Shown piece by piece: positions 1-5,638 of a DNA stretch of 6,518 nt. This stretch comes from Tannerella sp. GTDB taxonomy: Bacteria > Bacteroidota > Bacteroidia > Bacteroidales > Tannerellaceae. Every line of letters begins with the position of its first letter. Within the stretch, counting starts at the first letter, position 1. The translations under genes and the position numbers were made by a program. Below the pieces are notes generated by a model. The model was not told where the DNA came from. It searched no databases and worked only from the letters and a program-made list of their open reading frames with translations. The stretch lies in assembly GCA_031290635.1 (NCBI GenBank), contig JAITNE010000223.1, forward strand, positions 1-6,518. The letters are read 5' to 3'.

Positions 1-1
1 T

Positions 2-145
2 GAAAACGGATTAACTCTTATCGAAAAATGGTTGCGAAATAAAAATACAATAGAATTTATTGGCATTTGGGAAGAAATGTATAACCCGAATTTTAATTCC
101 CCCGAATTCGAGGGAATTAGAAATGCTGCCGGACTAAGAATTTAA
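2..145 (+). pseudogene. KilA-N domain protein, truncated 3' fragment
   Basis: Only the last 47 codons lie in the window; the start is beyond the left edge. The reading frame contains IEKWLRNKNTIEFIGIW followed by EEMYNPNFNSPEFEG and IRNAAGL. This matches from memory the N-terminal half of the KilA-N domain, a DNA-binding domain common in phage, giant-virus and Bacteroidota accessory proteins. In intact family members AGL is followed by about 13 residues, a TNAIG motif and the rest of the domain, but here the frame stops two codons after AGL. A TNAI tetrapeptide does occur in another frame at 177-188. I therefore infer a frameshifted or deleted relic rather than a complete gene. The stretch is clearly more AT-rich than the genes to its right, which fits a transferred or phage-derived origin. 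The family call is fairly sure. The pseudogene call is less sure because the 5' part is not visible. Confidence 0.68.
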
Positions 146-249
146 CAATAGAGTTTAATAAATGAATACTATAATAACTAATGCCATAGTTCGGGCGTTG
201 CGACAATGACCGCACTATAAAAGTAATTTAATAAAAAATTTTTTTAATG

Positions 250-296
250 AAAGGGGGGAATCGAGTAGTGAAACGCTCGATTCCCCATCCTTTTTT
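250..296 (+). terminator. Strong intrinsic terminator, possibly bidirectional
   Basis: A perfect 11-bp stem, GGGGAATCGAG (255-265) with CTCGATTCCCC (276-286), closes a 10-base loop. AAAGG (250-254) can also pair with CCTTT (289-293) across a two-base AT bulge. T6 at 291-296 follows on the plus strand, which is the classic shape for ending transcription from the KilA-N side. On the minus strand the stem is followed by CCTTTCATT and then an A/T-rich run, so it may also stop transcripts leaving the phosphopantetheinyl transferase gene. No closer hairpin was found after that gene. Confidence 0.85.
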
Positions 297-320
297 AGGC
301 CCACGTCATTGATTATTTTG

Positions 321-347
321 TCCACTAATTACACGAATTGCACGAAT
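321..347. repeat. Three degenerate 9-bp tandem units
   Basis: Three consecutive 9-mers fit TNCACKAAT: 321-329, 330-338 and 339-347. Read on the minus strand they give ATTCGTGNA-type units, a motif I recall as scattered through intergenic DNA of Bacteroidales. That recollection is not verified here. Confidence 0.6.
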
Positions 348-385
348 CAGATTGCTTCGTACCTCTGGGGGACGATACCGGAGAC

Positions 386-456
386 CATCATCGCGTGTCG
401 CACATCAATATGTTAATTCTGCCAATCCTGTAATTCTGTGAATACATCATCGCGTG
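386..456. repeat. 12-bp direct repeat pair CATCATCGCGTG
   Basis: CATCATCGCGTG occurs exactly at 386-397 and again at 445-456, with start points 59 bases apart. The AATYCTG units lie between the copies. Function is unknown. An exact 12-mer twice within 71 bases is unlikely by chance. Confidence 0.6.
415..443. repeat. Degenerate AATYCTG units
   Basis: Three near-tandem units begin AATTCTG (415), AATCCTG (424) and AATTCTG (432), with spacings of 9 and 8 bases and a further AAT at 441-443. They have a similar period to the 9-mers at 321-347 but a different sequence. Confidence 0.5.
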
Positions 457-460
457 CCCC

Positions 461-492
461 ATTCTCAATTCTCAATTCTCAATTCTCAATTC
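461..492. repeat. Heptamer tandem repeat (ATTCTCA)x4.5
   Basis: Four perfect copies of ATTCTCA run through 461-467, 468-474, 475-481 and 482-488, followed by a partial ATTC. On the minus strand this is TGAGAAT repeated, directly abutting and partly containing the stop codon of the phosphopantetheinyl transferase gene (491-493). A copy change would alter only the 3' untranslated end, not the protein. Such heptamers can vary in number through replication slippage. Confidence 0.9.
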
Positions 493-1117
493 ATTTCATC
501 CACGACATCACATAATCTTTCTCGATCTTAAACGACGCCGGATACCTTTTACCCGTATAGCTTTCCTGCAGCATGAAATCACCATTCCTGTCGTCGAAAG
601 ACGGCGAGGGGAGAATCTTCAGCTGCTTGATAAAGTTGACCTGCTGTTGACCTAAAGCTTTGAAGAAAGTTTCCTTCGCACACCAAAACAAAGTAGCTAT
701 CACACCCGGATTATTACCGTACAGGTCGAGCATCGACAGTTCCTCCTCGTCGAGAAACCTGCTGCGCAACTTGAAAGCCCGCTCCGAGTGATACTCAATA
801 TCAATCCCCGTGCGTTGAAACAAGTCCAGCACTACCGCCGCATATCCCCTGGTATGCGAGATACTGATGTGATAGTCGCTGTCGGCCAACAACGGCGAAC
901 CGTCGGACATGTAATATATCTCCGTACGCTCGCCCAGCAGAGCGTCCGTCAGACAACGCACCGCCAACCACTCCCTGCGACGACTTTCCGAACGAATCGT
1001 CATCGTAACACGACGTATAATCTCGTCATCACGGAAGTGCTCAAGTAAGCGCTCGGTCGATTCGTCAATCTTCCAGACCCCGCGCAAAGGCAAAATATTT
1101 CTCTCAATTAAAGCCAT
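491..1117 (-). CDS. 4'-phosphopantetheinyl transferase superfamily protein
   Basis: This cytoplasmic enzyme family moves the phosphopantetheine arm of coenzyme A onto a serine of acyl- or peptidyl-carrier proteins, with magnesium. The 208-residue product has the expected landmarks: ISISHT at 84-89, GIDIE at 104-108 (metal-binding Asp106 and Glu108) and WCAKETFFK at 145-153 (the W-x-x-KE-x-x-x-K signature, Glu149 and Lys153). The size fits the Sfp-like class better than the about 120-residue AcpS class. I chose the ATG at 1117, giving MALIERNI, rather than the in-frame ATG at 1153. The longer form adds 12 residues that would be read through the end of gldD. With the chosen start the gene overlaps gldD by 14 bases. 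It is the last gene of the ssb-gldE-gldD operon. The carrier-protein substrate (fatty acid, aryl polyene or other) cannot be told from this sequence. Confidence 0.9.
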   Translation of the reverse strand: MALIERNILPLRGVWKIDESTERLLEHFRDDEIIRRVTMTIRSESRRREWLAVRCLTDALLGERTEIYYMSDGSPLLADSDYHISISHTRGYAAVVLDLFQRTGIDIEYHSERAFKLRSRFLDEEELSMLDLYGNNPGVIATLFWCAKETFFKALGQQQVNFIKQLKILPSPSFDDRNGDFMLQESYTGKRYPASFKIEKDYVMSWMK

Positions 1118-1688
1118 AATTCCATCTAAAAGTTTGAAGTAATTGAAAAGCATCGCCGACTATATAGTCCGTAACCGGTCGTACAGAGTCCGTTTCGACC
1201 CTGTTTTCATAGTACAGAGCGCCACGGAAGAAATTCTCTGCGCTGTCGGTAACCATAAACTGTACCGGCGACGGCGTATCTCCTTCGACGGCGTAGAGGA
1301 CGGCATGAACCTTGTGTACATCGTCCGAAAAAAGATATGTCATGACCTTGCCGCCCTTCTCTGACGCCGCCTTGGTGATACGTCTGCAATCATCGCTGTA
1401 AGATTCGAGCCGTGCCGGAGTTATGCGGTGATAGGAGCAGTAAATCCTGGCGTTGAACGAGGGATAAACTATGTTCAGATAGCCGGAAGCGCTGTCGGTC
1501 GTCGGCAACTCAATCTCCGCCAGACTCGACGCTTCAAAGCTGTACGGCATGTCCCTCTCGTTGAACATCCGGTATGCAGCTCTCGGCAGATCTATTCGCA
1601 GCAACCCAACCGGCTTGGGAGTGTAAGTCTGACGGCAAGAACCGAACAAGACAAGCATGACAAGTATCATAAGAAGCAGTCTGGTCAT
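1104..1688 (-). CDS. gldD: Gliding motility lipoprotein GldD
   Basis: The 194-residue product begins with a hydrophobic lipoprotein signal (residues 3-15) ending in F-G-S-C. Cys18 is the likely lipidated residue, although Phe at position -3 is less usual than Leu or Val. Straight after it comes YTPKPVGLLRIDLP (22-35), close to the PKPxGxxRIDLP signature I associate with GldD. The remainder is a soluble periplasmic domain with no enzymatic motif that I recognise. GldD was named for a requirement in Flavobacterium gliding, but it is retained in non-gliding Bacteroidota, so a wider envelope role is likely and unproven. The ATG overlaps the gldE stop in an ATGA arrangement (4 bases), which indicates coupled translation. 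The next gene starts within its last codons. Confidence 0.9.
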   Translation of the reverse strand: MTRLLLMILVMLVLFGSCRQTYTPKPVGLLRIDLPRAAYRMFNERDMPYSFEASSLAEIELPTTDSASGYLNIVYPSFNARIYCSYHRITPARLESYSDDCRRITKAASEKGGKVMTYLFSDDVHKVHAVLYAVEGDTPSPVQFMVTDSAENFFRGALYYENRVETDSVRPVTDYIVGDAFQLLQTFRWNYGFN

Positions 1689-2929
1689 TTCTTTTGGGTG
1701 ATGATGATGATACTGAATTTCACTTTAAGCACACGTCTATCATCGGCTTCAAGAATCCTGAATCGATAGTTGCGATAGTCAATCACATCTCGTCGCATCG
1801 GCAGAGTACCCTTGATGGCGAGCAGCAAACCTGTAAGCGTTTCGGCCTCGTCGGTAAGCTCGCCGAAGTCAGCCGACGGAACACCCGTCTCGCGGAAGAA
1901 ATCATTCAACTGAGTCTTACCCTCGAAGATATACGAGCCGTCGGGCAGCGTCATAAAAGAATCCACATCCTCGTCATACTCATCGGCAATATCGCCAATA
2001 ATTTCTTCGACGATGTCCTCCATCGTAACCAGACCCGAAGTACATCCGAACTCATCTACCACGATAGCAATATGAGTCTTGTTAGCCCTGAGTTCATTAA
2101 GCAGATCATAAATCTTCTTCGACTCCGGAACATAAAACGGCTGCCGTATCAGCGACTGCCACTCGAACGCCTCCCGTCCGCTCAACGCCGGAATAATATC
2201 CTTGGCAAACAGCACCCCGCGAATATTATCTTCACTCCTCTGATAGACCGGAATCCGCGAGTAACCCGAATCAACAATCATGCTGATGACCTCCTTGATG
2301 TCGCTCTTAACGTCCAGCGCTTCAATATCGGTACGCGGCGTCATAATCTCGTTAGCCTTCTTGTTGTAGAAGTGGATGATTTCGTCCAGCATCTCCTGCT
2401 CTTCATAGACGTCGCCGGGCGCTTCGCCGTCGAGAGGAGTCTTGCCCTTGCGCGACTCCTCATCACTCTCGACCGGTATGCCCGACAGATGTACAAACGG
2501 CGTACCTATCCGCACCACAAACCTCAACAGCGGCGCAAGCGTGCGGGCAACAGTCAGCTTGTGATTACGGAAAATCTTCGGCTCAATACCGTAGAAGACC
2601 GTCCACAACGCCGCAGCTACAACCACAGCGATGACAAAAACTATCCACCCCGGCTCGAAACTCCCCGACGCTATCGGCGCATAGATACACAGAGCCTCCA
2701 CCACCAGCAACAGCGCCGAACAGATAACATTGCAAGCCGCCTTCATCAACCTCAGATGGTCGGTCATCCACACAATATGCCGGTCGCGTGCCGAAGCGCT
2801 TTCCTCCACCCTCGACATATCCTCCTGCGAGAGCGATGAAACAGCATTCTCGGCAGCAGCCAGCAGCGTGGCGAACCCCAAAACCAAAACCAGCAGACAC
2901 AGCGCCGCTACTACAACCTCTGCGTTCAT
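1685..2929 (-). CDS. gldE: GldE, CNNM/CBS-domain membrane protein (hemolysin C/CorC family)
   Basis: The 414-residue protein has a membrane part with hydrophobic stretches at about 5-27, 68-90 and 95-115, ending in EPKIF (116-120) like the E-P-K end of CNNM/DUF21 domains. A linker leads to a CBS pair: the first begins near NEIMTPRTDIEAL (193-205) and includes GYSRIPVY (222-229), and the second includes VDEFGCTSGLVTMEDIVEE (291-309). A CorC/HlyC-type C-terminal domain follows at about 328-408 (DGSYIFEGKTQLNDF). Relatives act in magnesium or cobalt transport or sense nucleotides. GldE was named from its pairing with gldD in gliding Flavobacterium. The ATG shares one base with the ssb stop (TGATG), and the stop overlaps gldD by 4 bases. 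The neighbouring gldD is what makes GldE the best name rather than a generic hemolysin-like protein. Confidence 0.9.
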   Translation of the reverse strand: MNAEVVVAALCLLVLVLGFATLLAAAENAVSSLSQEDMSRVEESASARDRHIVWMTDHLRLMKAACNVICSALLLVVEALCIYAPIASGSFEPGWIVFVIAVVVAAALWTVFYGIEPKIFRNHKLTVARTLAPLLRFVVRIGTPFVHLSGIPVESDEESRKGKTPLDGEAPGDVYEEQEMLDEIIHFYNKKANEIMTPRTDIEALDVKSDIKEVISMIVDSGYSRIPVYQRSEDNIRGVLFAKDIIPALSGREAFEWQSLIRQPFYVPESKKIYDLLNELRANKTHIAIVVDEFGCTSGLVTMEDIVEEIIGDIADEYDEDVDSFMTLPDGSYIFEGKTQLNDFFRETGVPSADFGELTDEAETLTGLLLAIKGTLPMRRDVIDYRNYRFRILEADDRRVLKVKFSIIIITQKK

Positions 2930-3360
2930 CAGAAGGGCAAATCATCAGCCGGCGTCGGAGGAGGCGGCACATCAACGACAGGCGCTGCGACGGGAGTTTC
3001 TTTACTTTCAGTCCCTTCCGGACGACGGTCGAGGCTGTAAAACTCTACCCGCTCGGCATAGATCTCGGTAGTATAGCGCTTCACGTTCTCCTTGTCGAGA
3101 TAATCACGATAGCGAATCTTGCCTTCGACATACAGTCCGGAGCCTTTCTTGACGTACTTCTCGACGAACTGCGCGTGTTGCTTCCAAGCCGCGATGTTGT
3201 GCCACTCGGTACGGTCGGGAACTTCCGTGCCGTCAACTTTTTTGTAACCACGTTCGCTGGTAGCCAGCGAAAAGCGGGCAACGCATTGTCCCGACTCAAA
3301 ATAATGAACGTCAGGGTCTTTACCGACGTTTCCAATAAGAATAACCTTGTTTAATGACAT
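2929..3360 (-). CDS. ssb: Single-stranded DNA-binding protein SSB
   Basis: This 143-residue protein coats single-stranded DNA during replication, repair and recombination, normally as a tetramer. The OB-fold fills about residues 1-112: MSLNKVILIGNVGKDPDV at the start, the TEWHNI motif with Trp53 (equivalent to the DNA-stacking Trp54 of E. coli), Trp59, and KGSGLYVEGKIRYRDY in the middle. A short Pro/Ala-rich linker leads to the acidic tip DDLPF (139-143), the partner-recruiting tail of bacterial SSBs. The linker is much shorter than in E. coli. It is the first gene of the minus-strand operon, with a Bacteroidota-type promoter 34 bases upstream. The stop overlaps the gldE start by one base. 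In related genomes I recall mutY lying just upstream of ssb; it is absent here. Confidence 0.96.
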   Translation of the reverse strand: MSLNKVILIGNVGKDPDVHYFESGQCVARFSLATSERGYKKVDGTEVPDRTEWHNIAAWKQHAQFVEKYVKKGSGLYVEGKIRYRDYLDKENVKRYTTEIYAERVEFYSLDRRPEGTESKETPVAAPVVDVPPPPTPADDLPF

Positions 3361-3393
3361 AATCTATATGTTGTTTAGTGAAAAATAGAGGTA

Positions 3394-3425
3394 CAAACGT
3401 AGTTATATTTTCCGTGAAAAAAAAA
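3394..3425 (-). promoter_or_regulatory. Promoter for ssb-gldE-gldD-PPTase operon
   Basis: On the minus strand TACGTTTG (3401-3394) matches the Bacteroidota -7 consensus TAnnTTTG exactly. About 18-20 bases upstream is a run of nine T (minus strand, 3425-3417) that can stand in for the -33 TTTG box. Transcription would start around 3385-3390, leaving an untranslated leader of roughly 25-30 bases before the ssb ATG. No Shine-Dalgarno sequence is visible, as is usual in this phylum. Confidence 0.7.
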
Positions 3426-3463
3426 TTTTATCGATGATTTCGCAAAAAAAACTCCGATTTTTT

Positions 3464-3493
3464 TTTCATTGTCAAAGAAATGTTGTATCTTTG
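3464..3493 (+). promoter_or_regulatory. Promoter for HU-bS22-rng operon
   Basis: TATCTTTG (3486-3493) matches the TAnnTTTG -7 consensus. The -33 box is weak: the end of a nine-T tract (TTTC at 3464-3467) lies 18 bases upstream. A/T tracts on both sides between 3417 and 3466 may act as UP-like or HU-bendable DNA. The leader to the HU ATG would be about 38-40 bases and is A/T-rich, which suits initiation without Shine-Dalgarno pairing. Confidence 0.72.
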
Positions 3494-3537
3494 CAGCCTG
3501 AAAATGAAAGTAATATTCACTTAATAAATAGTTTTAT

Positions 3538-3849
3538 ATGACAAAAGCAGAACTAATCAGCTCTATTTCGAAGAGCACAGGTATTGAAAAAGCGACCGTA
3601 ACGGCCGTAGTAGCATCATATTTCGATGCAGTCAAATTATCGCTGGTAGAAGGCGAGAATGTTTACTTACGCAGCTTCGGCAGCTTCATCATCAAGACGA
3701 GAGCCGCGAAGAAAGCCCGTAACATCTCGAAGAATACGACGATAACAATTCCGGAGCATACAATTCCGGCCTTCAAACCGTCGAAGGTCTTTGTATCAGC
3801 CGTATCAAATGCGAATGGCAAGAAAGCCAAGAACAAGAAGAAAAAGTAA
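3538..3849 (+). CDS. HU-family DNA-binding protein with lysine-rich tail
   Basis: HU proteins are small dimers that bend and compact DNA. The 103 residues fit the fold: an N-terminal helical part with MTKAELISSISKSTG, the conserved VYLRSFGSFIIKTRAAKKARN (about 42-62) and IPAFKPSKVF (76-85). The usual RNP at the arm tip, where a proline intercalates into DNA, is RNI here (Ile63), which I recall as common in Bacteroidota HU homologues. After residue 90 there is an added basic tail, NGKKAKNKKKK (93-103), making it longer than the typical 90 residues. It is the first gene of the plus-strand operon, divergent from ssb. It is best left as an HU-family protein rather than hupA, hupB or ihf. Confidence 0.93.
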   Translation: MTKAELISSISKSTGIEKATVTAVVASYFDAVKLSLVEGENVYLRSFGSFIIKTRAAKKARNISKNTTITIPEHTIPAFKPSKVFVSAVSNANGKKAKNKKKK

Positions 3850-3869
3850 TCACTTAATTGTAAAATGTT

Positions 3870-3959
3870 ATGCCAAGCGGGAAAAAAAGAAAGAGACACA
3901 AGATGTCAACGCACAAGCGGAAGAAAAGACTTAAAAAGAATCGGCATAAGAAGAAATAA
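3870..3959 (+). CDS. Tiny basic ribosomal-type protein (bS22/AURKAIP1-COX24 family)
   Basis: A 29-codon frame begins MPSGKKRKRHKM and ends KKNRHKKK. Twenty of its 29 residues are Lys, Arg or His and none is acidic. I recognise this protein as nearly invariant in Bacteroidota, where it is often missed or annotated as an AURKAIP1/COX24 domain protein. The pattern KRHKM..HKRKKRLKKNRHKKK resembles mycobacterial bS22, which ends in KKRRKRMAKKKHRKLLRKTRH, a small-subunit ribosomal protein. By analogy it probably binds ribosomal RNA; that is inference. It starts 20 bases after the HU stop and 95 bases before rng, so it probably shares their transcript. An ATG at 3865 opens a different frame that does not resemble any family and was not chosen. 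Confidence 0.85.
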   Translation: MPSGKKRKRHKMSTHKRKKRLKKNRHKKK

Positions 3960-3978
3960 GCCGGTTTGATGAAAGGAA

Positions 3979-4024
3979 CAGAAGAACAAGCTTAGTAGAA
4001 CGCACACTCAAGTTTGTTCTTTTG
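3979..4024 (+). promoter_or_regulatory. Long AU-rich stem-loop in the rng leader
   Basis: The arms at 3979-3993 and 4010-4024 pair over 15 bp with only two G-U wobbles. The core is AAGAACAAGCTT (3982-3993) against AAGTTTGTTCTT (4010-4021), with a 16-base loop. The 3' arm and what follows are T-rich (TTCTTTTGCTTATT), so it could be a leaky terminator after the small basic gene, an RNA processing site, or an autoregulatory element of RNase G, which starts 30 bases later. No TAnnTTTG box is seen between it and rng, so rng is probably transcribed through it. Confidence 0.6.
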
Positions 4025-4054
4025 CTTATTAATCCAAACTAACAACGTGATGAC

Positions 4055-5632
4055 GTGGTAAGTGATATAATAGTTGATGTAACAGCCAAAGAGGTTTCTA
4101 TCGCTGTTCTTGAAGATAACGTGCTCGTTGAGTTCCACCGGGAAACCCGCAACGAATCATACGCTGTGGGCGATATCTATCTGGGTAAGGTCAAAAAACT
4201 CCTGCCCGGACTCAATGCGGCCTTTATCGACGTAGGTTACAAGAAGGAAGGATTCCTTCATTATCAAGACCTGGGTCCTAACTTCAATACAACACATAAG
4301 TACCTCAAGCGAATAATGTCGGGCGACAAGAAAGCGCCTCCCTTCTCCAAACTCTCCATCCTGCCCGAACTTGAAAAAGAAGGCAAGATAGTAGATGTTC
4401 TGGCTCAAGGCGACGCCGTGCTTGTACAGATAGCCAAAGAGCCTATCTCAACGAAAGGCCCCCGACTGACAACCGAGCTTTCGCTAGCCGGACGCAATCT
4501 CGTGATGATGCCGTTTTCGGACAAAGTTTCCATCTCAGGCAAAATCAAATCAAACGAAGAACGCGCCCGTCTGCGACAACTCATACAAAGCGTACGTCCG
4601 AAAAATTTCGGCGTCATAGTGCGCACTTCAGCCGAAGGCAAGCGCGTGGCAGAGCTTGACCACGAACTGCGTACCCTGCAAAAACGCTTTGACGACAATG
4701 TGCCCAGACTGCCCAAGGCCAAACTCCCATCTCTCTTCTTTGAAGAGACCTCCAGAATAGTCGCACTCCTGCGCGACGTCCTTAATCCTACGTTCGAAAA
4801 CATCCTTATCAACGACAAGGACTTCTTCGCCAATGTACTTGATTACGTAACGCTCATATCGCCCGAACAAAAGAATATAGTAAAGCTATATAGCGGCGAA
4901 CAGCCCATCTTCGACCATTACAACGTTACGCGACAGATCAAGCAATCGCTCGCCCGTACCGTAACATTCAAAAGCGGAGCTTACCTGATTATCGAGCACA
5001 CCGAAGCTATGCACGTAGTTGACGTCAACAGCGGTAACCGCCTGAACAAGAACAAAGACAGCGAGCCGGAAGAGAACTCACTCAACGTGAACCTCGCCGC
5101 CGCTAACGAAATAGCGCGTCAACTAAGGTTGAGAGATATGGGCGGTATCATCGTGATAGATTATATCGATATGGGCGAGCAGGCTAACAGGCAGAAACTG
5201 CACGAATACATGTCGGAGATGATGAAAAAAGATCGCGCCCGGCATAATATTCTACCTCTAAGCAAATTCGGGCTTATGCAGATAACCCGCCAGAGAGTAA
5301 GGCCAATCCTCGACGTCGAGACGTCCGAGAAGTGCCCTACATGTCTGGGTACGGGACATTCCAAGCCCTCAATCCTCTTCACCGAAACGCTCGAAGAGAA
5401 GCTCGAGATGCTTACAAAGAAGTTGAGCATGAAGAAATTTCGTCTGCACGTTCACCCCTACGTGTATGCTTACGTTACCAAAGGGTGGATATCGATACTT
5501 CGCAAGTGGAAGCTTCGCTACAGCACGGGGATGAAGGTCGTAGCCGACCAGAGTCTCGGATTCCTCGAATACAAGTTCTACGACGCCGAAAAGAACGAGT
5601 TTGAGGTCAACGACAAGATAGAACTTAAATAA
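4055..5632 (+). CDS. rng: Ribonuclease G (RNase E/G family)
   Basis: This endoribonuclease cuts single-stranded RNA near 5' ends and matures ribosomal RNA. The 525 residues have the family layout: an N-terminal part with an S1-like RNA-binding domain (about 36-130, starting GDIYLGKVKKLLPGLNAAFIDV), a catalytic DNase I-like domain with MHVVDVNSGNR (Asp323 and Asn325, matching RNase E Asp303 and Asn305) and GGIIVIDYIDM (Asp369, matching Asp346), and a zinc-link motif CPTCLGTG (Cys427, Cys430). It lacks the long C-terminal degradosome scaffold of RNase E, so RNase G is the better name. The start is GTG at 4055: a stop at 4040-4042 closes the frame just upstream, and the nearby ATG at 4050 runs into TAA after three codons. 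It follows HU and the small basic protein, and the esterase begins 6 bases after its stop. Confidence 0.95.
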   Translation: MVSDIIVDVTAKEVSIAVLEDNVLVEFHRETRNESYAVGDIYLGKVKKLLPGLNAAFIDVGYKKEGFLHYQDLGPNFNTTHKYLKRIMSGDKKAPPFSKLSILPELEKEGKIVDVLAQGDAVLVQIAKEPISTKGPRLTTELSLAGRNLVMMPFSDKVSISGKIKSNEERARLRQLIQSVRPKNFGVIVRTSAEGKRVAELDHELRTLQKRFDDNVPRLPKAKLPSLFFEETSRIVALLRDVLNPTFENILINDKDFFANVLDYVTLISPEQKNIVKLYSGEQPIFDHYNVTRQIKQSLARTVTFKSGAYLIIEHTEAMHVVDVNSGNRLNKNKDSEPEENSLNVNLAAANEIARQLRLRDMGGIIVIDYIDMGEQANRQKLHEYMSEMMKKDRARHNILPLSKFGLMQITRQRVRPILDVETSEKCPTCLGTGHSKPSILFTETLEEKLEMLTKKLSMKKFRLHVHPYVYAYVTKGWISILRKWKLRYSTGMKVVADQSLGFLEYKFYDAEKNEFEVNDKIELK

Positions 5633-5638
5633 CAGGTC

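Larger units (their letters stand above)
297..490. other. Gene-free intergenic region with several short repeats
   Basis: This stretch lies between the terminator and the stop codon of the minus-strand operon. I see no convincing coding frame, tRNA or promoter. It holds a 9-bp degenerate triplication (321-347), a 12-bp direct repeat CATCATCGCGTG (386-397 and 445-456), AATYCTG-type units (415-443) and a 7-bp tandem array (461-492). A weak hairpin of CTCTGG with CCGGAG (near 363-383, one G-U pair) is also possible. The composition resembles the interspersed repeat debris found after genes in many Bacteroidota chromosomes, though I cannot count copies elsewhere in the genome. Confidence 0.6.

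Noticed and set aside
146..250. Possible small RNA gene ending at the 250-296 terminator
   Set aside because: The terminator would suit one, but I found no TAnnTTTG promoter upstream and no conserved structure, so the terminator is better explained by the KilA-N transcript.
321..492. Possible CRISPR array
   Set aside because: Units are only 7-12 bases, in tandem or irregularly spaced, without 30-base spacers or cas genes.
491..1153. Longer PPTase start at 1153
   Set aside because: It would add 12 residues encoded inside gldD that do not look like a PPTase N-terminus. ATG 1117 gives a short 14-base overlap consistent with the other junctions.
1694..2839. Long plus-strand open frame of 381 codons opposite gldE
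   Set aside because: It is an antisense shadow of gldE. Its protein is rich in Arg, His and Gln with no domain I recognise, whereas the minus-strand frame has clear CBS and CorC features.
3865..3969. Alternative 34-residue frame from ATG 3865 overlapping the small basic gene
   Set aside because: Its product has no recognisable pattern, while the frame from 3870 gives the known MPSGKKRKRH-type protein.
4405..4833. Minus-strand open frame of 142 codons opposite rng
   Set aside because: It lies wholly within a well-conserved RNase G, is Ser/Arg-rich and has no family signature or promoter.
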